From NCBI GenBank assembly GCA_030407315.1, contig JALQPE010002091.1, positions 1-45,484 of the forward strand: DNA of 45,484 nucleotides, written 5' to 3'. Shown here one piece after another: positions 21,447 through 30,810 of this stretch. The position numbers were made by a program, and so were the translations under genes. Source of the DNA: Asparagopsis taxiformis. Taxonomy: Eukaryota > Rhodophyta > Florideophyceae > Bonnemaisoniales > Bonnemaisoniaceae. Numbering within the stretch: position 1 is the stretch's first letter; the number at the start of each line of letters is the position of its first letter. A model generated the notes under the pieces. That model did not search any database and was not told the DNA's origin. It was given only the letters and a program-made list of their open reading frames with translations.

Positions 21447-23411
21447 ATGGACCCATCCGCGCCCGAGCGATCGAACGCGCCGACCGAACCGCCGCCAGTC
21501 GCGTCGCAAACGCACGCAGTCGACGCGCTGGTCGCTTTACATATCCCTGACCCTACCGCTTCTCCGTGGCCGCCGTTACCGACGCAAGCGCTCGCGAGCA
21601 TCGACGACGACGCGCAAACGTCCGACGATGGCGCCGCAGCGAAGCGCGAAGCCGAGTTCCGCGTTTCTGACGTGCACGCTACGCCGTCCGCAACGCTTCC
21701 GAGCTTGGTTCGACAAGTAGTGGACGACCCTACGTTCCAATGCATGCTCCAGGCTGAAGTACGAGCTGCAGTGGACCGCGCCATCAAGGGCCAATCGCGT
21801 GGACTAACAGCTCAGATGAGGGCTCAAGTCCACAACCTAATCGTCACTACGATGGACTCCCGCGAGGAGCAATATATTGAACGCGCGAACGTCGCTGCGC
21901 GCGAAAACCGAACGCGAACCGCAGCGCGCGCGACCCCTACGAACTACGCGCGCGACGCGGACCCCGAAGGATGGCTGGAACTGGCGCGCCAGGACCTGTC
22001 ATTCGACGACCACCCGCGTTCGGATAGCGACGATGGACCCGCACATCCCGGGCTGGTAGAGATCCAGCCGTTGAACGAGCTGTTCACGCGCGCGCTTTCG
22101 TATCGCACGTACCGCTTGCGTAATACGGACCGCGCGTTTAACCGAACGATTGCGAGCGAATTGGCTAACACCGCGAAAATGGTGCGCCATTCGATGCAAG
22201 GAGAGAATTTCACGGGCGCTGACGGAATCGCCGTGCTATCGTTCCTGAAGTATTTCAAGAGCGCATGCGACGACACCGGCGTATCCGAAGGCGCAGCGTT
22301 GCCGATTCTCAAGTATTTCCTGGCAGACGAGGCGCGCGACACGTTCCAAACGTACGTGGGACGAACGTTCCGAGGCTCGCGCGCGGGCGTCGATTTGATT
22401 ACGTGCTACGCGGAAGCCGTTCAGTGGCTCCTGCTGACCTATGCGCGCGAAGGCGACGTCGCGCAAGCGTATCGTGATGTGGCGCAACAAACGCAAGACC
22501 CGAAGGAAACCGAAACGCAATTCGCTACGAGACTACGACGCCGCGCGCTGCGCTGCGGCGATGCGTTTAGCGAGCGAACGCTTGTTTCTATTTTCGTCGA
22601 TGGTCTACGACCCTATGCGCAACACCTCGTACGGGACGCGCTGTCTCGCGACCCGCGTCGATACACCTTTCGGGAGCTAGTCTCTATGGCGCAGAGCCAC
22701 GGGGACACGCACCGAGCGATGACGCCAACGACGAGCGCGCGACCGCTACTGCGACGAACGCCGGCACTCTATGTGGAAGAGGAGGAGGCACCAACGGTGC
22801 AAGCACTGACCGTGGGGCATACCCCGCCATCAGGTTTCTCATCGCCAAACGTCTCAACCTCCGCCGCGACGCCGCACGCTCCGCGCGAACGGAAGTTCTC
22901 GACCCCGAGCCCCATGCGAAGTCCAACCTCGCTGGGCACCCCTTCGTCGAATTATCGCACGCCACGCTCTCGCGACGCATCGCCCGCCGACCGCTCGCGA
23001 CGCTTTGCGCATAACGACGACCGAGAACGCGAACGCGCGGGACCGTACACGGCGCACATACCGCGCGCAACTTACCCCCCGCCTATCGTGAGACAGACGG
23101 CCCCGGCCGACACGTCTCGCACAGCAGCGTTCCGCTGTTTGATATGCCGGAAGTTTGGGCATCCCATGGTAAGCTGCCCGCTGCTCTCATCCGAGCAACA
23201 GGCCGCGATTCGCGAGATGCATAGCCACGCGCGCCTAACGCCCGAAGAACTGAACCTGCAGCGTAACGTTCAGGTTTTCGAAGTTTCCGCGGACGATGAC
23301 GCACGCGAACGCGAAAGCGAACGCACGCGCGAAGACGACGCGCACGACGGCGAGCAGCTCACGCCCCACTCGGTTCGCTTCGCAGAAGACCCGGGAAACG
23401 CCTACGAGTAG
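21447..23411 (+). CDS. gag: Gag of element 1 (capsid and CCHC nucleocapsid)
   Basis: 654 aa from ATG 21447 to TAG 23409-23411. The N-terminal part is Pro/Ala-rich, then helical. The capsid-like core (about residues 210-430) contains SYRTYRLRNTD and AALPILKYFLADEARDTF, followed by the helical retrotransposon-Gag pattern QTQDPKETETQFATRLRRRAL. A basic, Ser/Thr/Pro-rich linker follows. A single zinc knuckle of the CX2CX4HX4C type (CLICRKFGHPMVSC) lies near residues 563-576 and would bind element RNA. The capsid block aligns by eye with element 2 Gag (SYRMYRL, ALHFFLEGDARRF). The last codons contain the frameshift heptamer described separately. This is the only intact ORF of element 1. Confidence 0.9.
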   Translation: MDPSAPERSNAPTEPPPVASQTHAVDALVALHIPDPTASPWPPLPTQALASIDDDAQTSDDGAAAKREAEFRVSDVHATPSATLPSLVRQVVDDPTFQCMLQAEVRAAVDRAIKGQSRGLTAQMRAQVHNLIVTTMDSREEQYIERANVAARENRTRTAARATPTNYARDADPEGWLELARQDLSFDDHPRSDSDDGPAHPGLVEIQPLNELFTRALSYRTYRLRNTDRAFNRTIASELANTAKMVRHSMQGENFTGADGIAVLSFLKYFKSACDDTGVSEGAALPILKYFLADEARDTFQTYVGRTFRGSRAGVDLITCYAEAVQWLLLTYAREGDVAQAYRDVAQQTQDPKETETQFATRLRRRALRCGDAFSERTLVSIFVDGLRPYAQHLVRDALSRDPRRYTFRELVSMAQSHGDTHRAMTPTTSARPLLRRTPALYVEEEEAPTVQALTVGHTPPSGFSSPNVSTSAATPHAPRERKFSTPSPMRSPTSLGTPSSNYRTPRSRDASPADRSRRFAHNDDRERERAGPYTAHIPRATYPPPIVRQTAPADTSRTAAFRCLICRKFGHPMVSCPLLSSEQQAAIREMHSHARLTPEELNLQRNVQVFEVSADDDARERESERTREDDAHDGEQLTPHSVRFAEDPGNAYE

Positions 23412-23417
23412 TCGTAG
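23393..23417 (+). promoter_or_regulatory. Gag-protease -1 ribosomal frameshift signal of element 1
   Basis: GGGAAAC at 23393-23399 is read in the gag frame as G GGA AAC, fitting the X XXY YYZ rule. Two bases later a perfect 6-bp stem CTACGA/TCGTAG (23402-23407 and 23412-23417) with loop GTAG encloses the gag stop codon TAG (23409-23411). The -1 frame is open from the heptamer without a stop into the protease. Element 2 has the same heptamer in the same frame at the same place, with a different stem. The spacer is shorter than the 5-9 nt usual for such sites. Confidence 0.75.
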
Positions 23418-24592
23418 CGGGTGGGCCGACTCCTCCTCACTCAACGGATACGCGACGCGCGATGACGCAACCGCCGCGCGAAAAACCGCCTCCGTTACCA
23501 CCCGAAACAGTGGTCCTGTTTCAGACCCCTACCGCGAACTACAAACTCGAGATACGCGTCGGATATAATCTACGCACGGCCACCGCGGTGACCGCTGTGC
23601 TTGATACCGGCGCGGGCCCGAGCCTCATTCGCGAGAACGTGTTAGGCGCTGATTGGAAGCGCCACGCTACGCCGCCGACGCTGCGCTGCGCGATTATCGA
23701 CGCGAATGGACGACGCCTCGCGCCGAACGCGTCATTGCGACTTAGCGTTCTTCTAGGTGCCCGCGCGCACCTTCAAACTTTCCTGGTGATGCCGCGCTTA
23801 TCCGTCCCTTGCATTCTGGGAGCAGACTTCATCGACCGTGTGGTTCGGATGATCTATACTGGGCCGCAGCGCGCGTTGCGAACCCGCTATGGAGACCACG
23901 TTCCAATGCTCCCACGAACGCCGACGAAACCGCGCCGCGCACCGACCCCCAAGACTACCCGACCGACAGAATTCGCACCAATCCGCGTTGCGCGCCGCAC
24001 GTCGATTCCGCCGCACGCGACGCAGGCTATCGAAGTCACCACGGGCGCTCACGGACGCTGCATCACGATACCTGCGACTGACCTCTACGGGCAGAAGTTG
24101 CTTCGTCTAGCCAACGGTGAAACGCTGGTTAAAAGGAACGTGCCCTTCAGCGTGCACGTGCACAACGCCGGCACCCGCCTCCAGGTATTACCCAAAGGCA
24201 TGAAGCTGGGCGCCGCGGTGCCCAATCCCGTAGGTTGCCTACAAGTTGCGCAAGAGGCGCCGACTCCACAAGACCGACCGCCCCGACGATGCGACGCCAT
24301 GCAACGCGACAAACCCGCCGGACCTGCGCGAAACCGACGGGATTGCGAACGCGACGCCGCACTGGGAAGACCTCTTAAGCGCGACGCTACGCGACGAGCG
24401 AGTGGACGACGACCTACACGCGCGAATTATCGAAATGCTGCGAAAGCACGAGCGCATGTGGAATGGCACGCTCGGAGCCATCCACGCGACAGAACACCGC
24501 ATCGAACTGGTGCCGGGGGCGACCCCCGTCAACCAACCACCGTACCGCGCCGGACACGCGTCGCGCGAAATTATCCGTACACAAGTGGATAA
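23396..24592 (+). CDS. pro: Protease (aspartic) of element 1, expressed by frameshift
   Basis: The frame is open from the gag frameshift site. An ATG at 23462 also exists but is probably not the natural start. The retropepsin active site DTGAG is at residues 48-52 counted from that ATG, and the second conserved part, CILGADF, near 116-122. It would cleave the Gag-Pol polyprotein as a dimer. The frame runs to 24592, but from about 24285 onward the coherent protein lies in the next frame, where pol begins. A four-C run at 24281-24284 is the likely site of a one-base insertion, because removing one C would join PR and Pol smoothly. Confidence 0.85.
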   Translation, partial: KRLRVVVAGGPTPPHSTDTRRAMTQPPREKPPPLPPETVVLFQTPTANYKLEIRVGYNLRTATAVTAVLDTGAGPSLIRENVLGADWKRHATPPTLRCAIIDANGRRLAPNASLRLSVLLGARAHLQTFLVMPRLSVPCILGADFIDRVVRMIYTGPQRALRTRYGDHVPMLPRTPTKPRRAPTPKTTRPTEFAPIRVARRTSIPPHATQAIEVTTGAHGRCITIPATDLYGQKLLRLANGETLVKRNVPFSVHVHNAGTRLQVLPKGMKLGAAVPNPVGCLQVAQEAPTPQDRPPRRCDAMQRDKPAGPARNRRDCERDAALGRPLKRDATRRASGRRPTRANYRNAAKARAHVEWHARSHPRDRTPHRTGAGGDPRQPTTVPRRTRVARNYPYTSG

Positions 24593-25553
24593 GATGCTCC
24601 GCGCTGGAGTGATCGAACCTGCTACGTCGGAATGGGCGAGCCCGGTCGTAGTCGTACCCAAGAAGGACGGGACTTCCCGCTTCTGCATCGACTATCGCCG
24701 CTTAAACGCCGCTACCGTGAAGGACGCGTATCCGATTCCGCGCATGGACGATTGCGTCGACTCGCTCGGTAACGCGACGGTTTTCACTACGCTGGACTGC
24801 AACTCGGGATACTGGCAGATCCCAGTAGCGCACGCCGACCGCGACAAGACTACGTTTACGTCGCATTTTGGTACGTATCGCTTCCGCCGCATGCCCTTTG
24901 GACTGTCGAACGCGCCCGCGACGTTTCAGCGCGCGCTCGATATCTTGCTCGCGAACGTGAAATGGCAGCACTGCCTAGTCTACCTGGATGACGTAATCAT
25001 CTTCTCCGCAGACGTAAACGCGCACGTACATCACGTCGATGAGATACTGGGAATCCTCGGACGCGCTGGCGTTTCGCTTAAATTCGCGAAGACCGAGTTC
25101 TTCAAGCGCTCGGTGGACTATCTGGGACACACTATTTCGCCAGGGAAGCTATCCGTACCGACGACGAAATGCGACGCGCTACGCGATGCGACGTACCCGA
25201 CGACGAAAACGCAACTGCGCAGCATCCTGGGGACGTGCAACGTATACCGCCGATTCGTTGAAAAATTCGCGTTCGTAGCAGCGCCGCTTACGCAGCTGCT
25301 GAAGAAGGACCAAGGAGATAACCTACCCGCGCCGACGCCCGAGCAAACGCGCGCGTTCGAGTCATTGCGACAAGCGATGCTATCTCCACCTATCCTTCGT
25401 CTACCGCGCGAAGGGCACCCGTATGTGCTCGACACCGACGCGTCGCAAGGCCAAATCGGGTGCGCGTTACTACAGTTAGACGCCGACGACGACGTACTAC
25501 GTCGTCGTAGTAGTAGTACTACATCCAGTCGGATACTGGTCGCGCACGCTTAA
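24234..25553 (+). pseudogene. pol: Reverse transcriptase and start of RNase H, element 1 (pol part 1)
   Basis: Ty3/gypsy RT in order: ASPVVVVPKKDGTSRFCIDYRRLN, LDCNSGYWQIPV (first catalytic Asp), RMPFGLSNAPATFQRA, and the YLDDVIIF box with the two remaining Asp residues. A connection domain follows, and then the RNase H start with VLDTDASQGQIGCALLQ. The sensible reading ends at 25499. A 22-bp insertion of GTA/CGT-type sequence at 25500-25521, bounded by GTACTA copies, throws the frame and the ORF ends at 25553. The frame opens at 24234 after a TAG. It copies element RNA into cDNA, primed at 20871. Confidence 0.9.
25500..25521 (+). repeat. 22-bp microsatellite-like insertion breaking pol of element 1
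   Basis: GTACTA at 25494-25499 and again at 25516-25521 flank CGT and AGT triplet runs. Taking out 22 bp would return the reading to the frame used from CAT at 25522, with the expected RNase H sequence. The inserted segment is also nearly self-complementary. Confidence 0.7.
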
Positions 25554-27141
25554 CGACGCGGAGCGTAATTACTCGACGACGGAACGCGAATGCCTCGCAG
25601 TGGTATGGGCTGTGTTACTATTACGCGCATACCTAGAAGGACGGAAGTTCACGGTTCGCACGGACCATAATTCGCTGCGCTGGATTCTAAATATGACCTC
25701 CGCGGAAGGACGACTCGCGCGCTGGCGATTGCGACTCGCCGAGTTCGAGTTCGACGTCGAATATAAAAAGGGTAAACGCCATGTTATCGCCGACGCGCTC
25801 TCACGAATGGCCACGCGAAGCGGCGACGAGACGGAAATACCGGACGAGATACCCTGCTTCGGCGCCGCGAACATCGTCGAACCGCACGCGGACGCTTACG
25901 TTCGAGCCGACGCCGCGCTACTATGCGACTACGCCGAATATTATCCTAGCCTGGATTGTCTGCTGACATCTCGAGCATGTATCGAACCACCCGTATCCGC
26001 TGACGAGTGGATACGCGAGCAGGCTACGGACGAGTTCTGCCAGAACGCAAAACGCGACGTCGAAACCGCGCCGCGATCGCGTTTTCACCTATCCCCCGAT
26101 GGGATTCTCATGAGGACCGCTCCGCTCGACAACGCCACGCAGATAGTCGTTCCCGAAGCGATTAAGGGGCGTATTCTGCGAGCTAACCACTACGCGGTAA
26201 CTGCAGGACACCCGGGCGCGCGACGCATGTACGACGCAATTCGACGTGCATACTACTGGCCGATGATGAGCGTAGACGTCTACACTACAGTGAGACAGTG
26301 CGACGCGTGCGCACGTAATCGCGTTACGCAATATCGCCACACGAACGCCCTGAAGCTCTTTCCCGCAACGTGCCCGCTCGAAGACGTCGCCATCGATATT
26401 CTGGGTCCGCTACCCGAGACTCCGCGCCAACGCCGCTTCGTACTCGTAATCGCCGACCGCTATAGCAAGCTTTGCCGACTCATCGCGCTTGGACGCGTAT
26501 CTGCGCTCGCCGTCGCGAAGGCCTTTTGCAGAGACTGGGTCTTTGTATACGGACCGCCGCGCACGCTGCTTTCTGACAACGGACCGCAGTTTCGCTCGAA
26601 GTTATTTCAGGAAACGTGCGCGCTTATGGGAACGCGAAACATATTCACGACGACGTATCATCCGCAATCGAACGGACAAGTCGAGCGAATGAATCGTACC
26701 ATCGTCGCGACGCTGCGCCATTACGTCGACGAAGAGCGAAAGGACTGGGATGAGCGTTTGGATGCGCTAGCGTACGCCTACAATCGCGCGATACACCGCT
26801 CGACGAATACGTCGCCGTTCGAGCTTACGCTTACGCGCTACCCTGTGTCGCTGGGTACGGAACAAGTGGACACGATTCGCAGTACGCCATTCCTTCGTAT
26901 GGAATTCCTAGCGCGGCTATTAGACGCCTACGCGCGCGCGGCGAGCGCGTTGAAGAAGGCGCAAGCGCGATATAAACGGGACTTCGACCGCAGTGTACGC
27001 GCGGTGAATAAGGATATTAAGGTGGGTGACCAAGTGTACTTGGATACCCGCGCGGGAGCGACGACGCAAGCGCAGCGAAGTGAAGAGACGCGCGCATCGA
27101 AACTGGATTACCCCGTCTCTGGCCCTTTTCCCGTAATAGGT
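25522..27141 (+). pseudogene. pol: RNase H end and integrase of element 1 (pol part 2)
   Basis: Continues pol in another frame. RNase H has YSTTERECLAVVWAV, VRTDHNSLRWIL and HVIADALSRM. The integrase zinc domain contains NHYAVTAGHPGARRMYDAIR, with the Cys pair CDACARNR. The DDE core has the first Asp in AIDILGPLPETP, the second in LLSDNGPQF, and the Glu in NGQVERMNRT. The frame stops at 27142-27144 inside an exact tandem copy of TAATAGGT (27134-27141 and 27142-27149). This is where the GPF/Y-like segment (SGPFPVIG) should continue. Confidence 0.9.
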
Positions 27142-27149
27142 TAATAGGT
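27134..27149 (+). repeat. 8-bp exact tandem duplication disrupting the integrase end
   Basis: TAATAGGT occurs twice in a row. One copy too many introduces TAA and shifts the frame by two. Reading from 27150 in the new frame resumes integrase-like sequence (HTYEIVIDGVPELVSSDR). Confidence 0.85.
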
Positions 27150-27722
27150 TGTCATGGCCATACTTACGAAATCGTAATAGACGGCGTACCCGAACTCGTT
27201 AGCTCCGATCGTATCCGCTTCGCGCCGCGTGATGCGACAAGCGCGCCTGATTCGCCCGGCGGCGAGGAAGATACCAACGACGCGGAGAACGCCGACGACG
27301 CGACACGGCGGGACGAACGCGACCTCGATGATACGCGCAAGGTCAACCCGGAGTCAGAGTACGGGGCGCGCGAATTTATGATTGATAAACTAACGGCCGA
27401 AGGCATCGATGACGCTGGCGCGTCCGTCTTCCGCGTAAGGTGGAAAGGATATTCGCCGCGCGACGATACGTGGGAGCCCGAGAGCTCGCTGCCCGCGCCG
27501 TTGGTCGCACGTTTCCGAAAAGACCTGAACCGACGCACGCCTAAGGCCCCCGCGCACGATACCGCGAGCCAGCCTGCAACGCCGCGCAACCGCCGAAAGA
27601 ACCCGCCGAAGGTACCCGCCCGCAGGGAGAAGCGCGATGACACGCAGCGAACCGCACCGCCCAGCCGCCCGAGTGCGCGACTCAGGAACCATAGGATGCA
27701 ATTCCGCACGCCACGCAATTGA
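27150..27722 (+). pseudogene. pol: Integrase C-terminal end with chromodomain, element 1 (pol part 3)
   Basis: After an acidic linker (about 27240-27340) the chromodomain reads EFMIDKLTAEGI, then VFRVRWKGYSPRDDTWEPESSL, with the aromatic and Trp-Glu-Pro positions typical of chromodomains in Ty3/gypsy integrases. It would tether integration to modified histones. A basic Pro-rich tail follows to the stop at 27720-27722. Element 2 has the matching domain (FLVKWVGYRNPTWEPRRNV). Confidence 0.9.
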
Positions 27723-29550
27723 CGCCCGACAGGGCTTGACCAGAGACGCGCTCGAACAAATCACCGCCAGCCGCGGACTCCGTAAGAGCTGCTGCCGACA
27801 GGTGAACCACGGCAAAAGTGATGACGCGATCAAGCGCACTCCTGCGCGCACGCGGGGCCACACATCACGAACTAAAAACGTGGCGACGCACCGGAAGAAC
27901 AAGCGAGACGCCAGGCGGACGCCGCTGCGCCCCGCATAACTGGCCATCGCCGCTGCACATTCTATGCCCCCGCAGTGCAGGGCGAATCGATGACGCTCAT
28001 GGCGCGGCGTTTATTGGAATGGCACGCGCGCATCTGTACAATGGGTCGCCCTAGTTTAACTTAGGTACTGAGCGCCAGCGCCACGCGTCACGGGATACGC
28101 GAACTACTGCGCTCGATTTGACGGCCGTCTACATTTGTATTTGCGCACGCGTCTAAGTCGCCCCACGAGCGCTCGCAACGCCTGCCGCGTAAGTGTTTTT
28201 GGTGCGCCTTCATGGCATCCTACCCCCGCTCACGTCTGGGCCGCCACTTACTACGCCACGCAAGCTTTCGTTTTCGTTCCGCCACGCAATACTCGACGTT
28301 CGCGCCCGGTTATTTTTCGCCGCATTCGCGCCACGCGCCGCCACGTCGTCGCCCACGCAATATCGTCGCACGCGCAAATCAACGCAAGCTTCCCGAAGTT
28401 CGAGAAGGGTCTGGCCTAGCGCAATGAAGCGCTGCCTATCTGGCTCGTGACTACCTCAGGGACCGCGGAATGCGTTGGGACCAGCGACATATTTTCGCGC
28501 GGAAAAAGGGGAGCGACGCTGGCATCGCGAAGGCGGGCTGGCCCGGCTAGCTAGCAATTCGGCCGTCCCACGGAAACTGCCCCTCAGAAAGGCACCGTGG
28601 AATGGGACACCTGTATCGCGCCGCCGCCAAGCTGAGCCCTCGCGCCGTGACGAGTTGCACCTCGCTGTCGACACCTGATTGGTCGATCACACGCCCGGCC
28701 TGGCAGCGGAACGTATGGACTTGGTGGAAGGACGCCAGCCCCTGGAAGGACGCGGGTCTCTACTGGGAATGAAATGCTACCTACGCGCATGCCTCCCCCT
28801 CTAGCGAAAGGACGAAGACGAAAGACGGAGGCATGCTACTAAAAACGTAGCCCCCGCATAAACCCCCAAATAGAACCCCGCCAACCCACGCTAGTCACAA
28901 GAAGCGCACGACGAATCCGCCCGGCGAAGCGACGAGCGCTGTGATACGAAGCGAATAGGCGACGAAATTAGCGAGCGACGAAGGGAATCACGCACGGCGA
29001 GCTGACGGCGCGAGCGAACGGCGACGAACCTCCCCTCACAGCTTACCGCACTCCCTCCTTTGTCCCGCGCCCCTCTCATCGGACGAAAGATGCACGCTGC
29101 GATTCCTCCCTTTCGCCAACCTTCCTTGTCAAAACGCACGAGCGCTGCGCTGCCGCCGCAAGAGACCGCCCGCCGTCTCAGGCGCCGCGACTCCGCACGC
29201 GTATAATAGGCGCGTCGTACATGTGTCCCCCGAACGGCGACGCAGACATCTGGCAAGTACGGTTTCAAGCCGCGGCCGCCGCGCGCTCTTACTGTGACGT
29301 GGTTACGCACCAGCCGTACGCAACGATGCTTCGGCCGCGCCGCCGCGCGAAGGATTCGCGACTCGAGGAAAGCGACAAAGGTAACGGAGCGAAAGGCGAA
29401 CACAAAGCAAGACAAGTTTATTCTAAGAAGGAGGTGCAGCGAAGCAGCCGACGAAACGGAACGAGAACTAAGACGGTGGTGCGCGCTTGTCGCCGTCCCG
29501 ACGCGTGCGACGGCTCGACGAACTACCCGCAGTACCGCGCGAACGAGCAC
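27723..29550. other. Spacer of element 1 between pol and the antisense gene
   Basis: About 1.8 kb, GC-rich, with no coherent protein in any frame. Purine tracts on the plus strand at 28501-28516 and about 28804-28831 could serve as extra plus-strand primers. The last part (29198-29270) is a diverged inverted copy of the sequence at 43030-43100, which becomes its close neighbour once element 2 is removed. Confidence 0.5.
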
Positions 29551-29555
29551 GGCTT
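29551..29555 (+). repeat. Target-site duplication GGCTT, left
   Basis: GGCTT directly before the TG end of the left LTR. The same five bases follow the right LTR at 43030-43034. Five bp is the usual size for Ty3/gypsy integrases. Confidence 0.9.
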
Positions 29556-30215
29556 TGTGGAACCACGTTAGTTCTAGAAGTAGCTGGTACGAGCCACGGA
29601 CACGCTGTCCTTAACGAAACGAAACGAGCAGTCCACCCGCTGGTGTTTTGACTGTATTGTTAGGTAGGAAGGTAGAGTGGTTAGCGAGTAGACACGAGCG
29701 TCACGACGCAACAATCCACGCGAGGATTACGTTAGCACACGAGGTGGTACGTCACCGGAGGCGCTCTCGACCAAGCCCGGAGGCACTACACGCAATCAGC
29801 CTTACGTGCGGCGATGGGTAGGGAGTACGCAGCTCGACGGAGACGAAGCCTCGTTAGGCAAAACGTAAACGTAAACGTAGAAGTCAGTCGTAGACTAGAG
29901 CCGTTGCTCGATCGTTGTCTTGTCCCCTTTCCCTCCCGGCACGATGCCAATACCTATATGGCCACGATGGCATCGCTTTACAGTGTAAACACTGCTCGTA
30001 ACGTCCCCGAATGGGAAAGGACCTTGTGGGTCACACGTAGGGACCCGTTGGTCCGTTGGCCGTTGCCAGTACGTTCGTTGCACACGTGTGCCGGTTGCGC
30101 GCGCGCATGCGCCAGCAATGTTCGTGCATTGCTGTCGCCGGTCGTGTCCGCCGAGATTCGAATTCCGCGGAAAAACGTAAATATTTGCAATTTCGGAATT
30201 GCCACGTATACTACA
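29556..30215 (-). repeat. 3' LTR of element 2 (660 bp)
   Basis: Matches 42371-43029 over its whole length with one single-base length difference. It contains several short perfect inverted repeats: CGATGCCA/TGGCATCG around 29942-29975, CAGTGT/ACACTG near 29981-29994, and AGCAATG/CATTGCT near 30114-30133. On the element strand a CATATAGG segment inside the first one could be a TATA-like site. ORFs in the LTR are incidental. Confidence 0.95.
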
Positions 30216-30216
30216 C

Positions 30217-30232
30217 AGCCCCACCCCCACAC
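30217..30232 (-). other. Polypurine tract of element 2
   Basis: On the minus strand GTGGGGGTGGGGCT lies directly upstream of the 3' LTR (forward CCCCACCCCCAC). This is the expected place for the RNase H-resistant primer of plus-strand synthesis. It has a single T inside, so it is slightly imperfect. Confidence 0.7.
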
Positions 30233-30293
30233 GTGGACGTCCCGGCCACGCGAGGCCCGTCAGGACGCGCCTGAGACACGGGGCCGTGGCGCC

Positions 30294-30408
30294 TTTTCGG
30301 GTACAACTGCGGACGTGGCAGTTGTCCCGAAAAATCTCGTTGAAACGTACATGGCCCGGTTGGCTGATCGAATCGCCACGGCGCCGGAGCGCGCGCGTGC
30401 GCTCCGGC
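30294..30408. repeat. Two strong hairpins between the 3' LTR and the antisense gene
   Basis: Hairpin one covers 30294-30333, with arms TTTTCGGG-ACAACTGC and GCAGTTGT-CCCGAAAA (one bulged T) and a 7-nt loop. Hairpin two covers 30383-30408 and is a perfect 10-bp GCCGGAGCGC stem with a 6-nt loop. They lie in the 3' untranslated part of the sense transcript and upstream of the antisense gene, so they could act in either direction. Confidence 0.6.
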
Positions 30409-30593
30409 TCTTTCGTAATCATCGCGGCCCGCCCGTTGGCGTCGTACGTCAATGCCTCGCTTAGGCGTTTTCCTGCAACGGATGCAGTGTCCAATTCCAC
30501 CACGCGGGTGTGCTTCAATTCAGCGCGATACGAGCGCAGGCCGCGGCCTTTTCGTGAATCTGCCAGCGGGCATGTCGACAACGGTCGTCCGAA

Positions 30594-30603
30594 GGATATT
30601 TAA
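30594..30603 (+). promoter_or_regulatory. TATA-like site upstream of the antisense gene
   Basis: ATATTTAAG lies about 210 bp before the ATG at 30811 and is followed by pyrimidine-rich sequence (about 30637-30660, and TTCGTTCTCCC), as often seen around transcription starts. It suggests a dedicated plus-strand promoter inside the element, independent of the LTR. Confidence 0.4.
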
Positions 30604-30810
30604 GCGGCGGCTTAACGTGATAGCGATCGTCGCTCACCCTTCCTCTCACCATCGTCATCCAGGCCGTTGCCTTTCGTTCTCCCTTATCCTCTTCCCCCGC
30701 TGGGTACTACTACCTCCGTTCCTTTCGTTCTCTTGTTCCGTTTAGCCCGCGTGGCTCTCGTCGTCGTGCTCGTTGCACTCGTCGTAATTATCGTGTACAG
30801 CGTAACCACG

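Larger units (their letters stand above)
20074..29555 (+). mobile_element. Ty3/gypsy retrotransposon, element 1, left part (continues at 43030-45484)
   Basis: Order on the plus strand is 5' LTR, PBS, leader, gag, protease, RT, RNase H, integrase, chromodomain, then a 1.8-kb spacer. The spacer is interrupted by element 2 at 29556. After element 2 the sequence resumes at 43030 with a decayed antisense gene. No second LTR is found in the window, as expected if the 3' LTR lies beyond 45484. GC content and CpG density are much higher than in 1-20073. Three frame-changing indels in pol (24281-24284, 25500-25521, 27134-27149) show that this copy is dead or needs complementation. Confidence 0.85.

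Noticed and set aside
28501..28516. Purine tract as the true PPT and 3' LTR start of element 1
   Set aside because: The sequence after it does not match the 5' LTR at 20074-20869. The 3' LTR most likely lies beyond the window.
29814..30464. Plus-strand ORF of 216 aa, with a 181-aa near-identical partner at 42628-43173
   Set aside because: Both lie in the two LTRs and run out of them into unrelated sequence. They are identical because the LTRs are identical, not because the frame is selected.
30667..30810. Hydrophobic N-terminal extension of the antisense ORF that looks like a membrane segment
   Set aside because: No ATG in frame before 30811. The extension begins only with TTG, so it is more likely untranslated leader.
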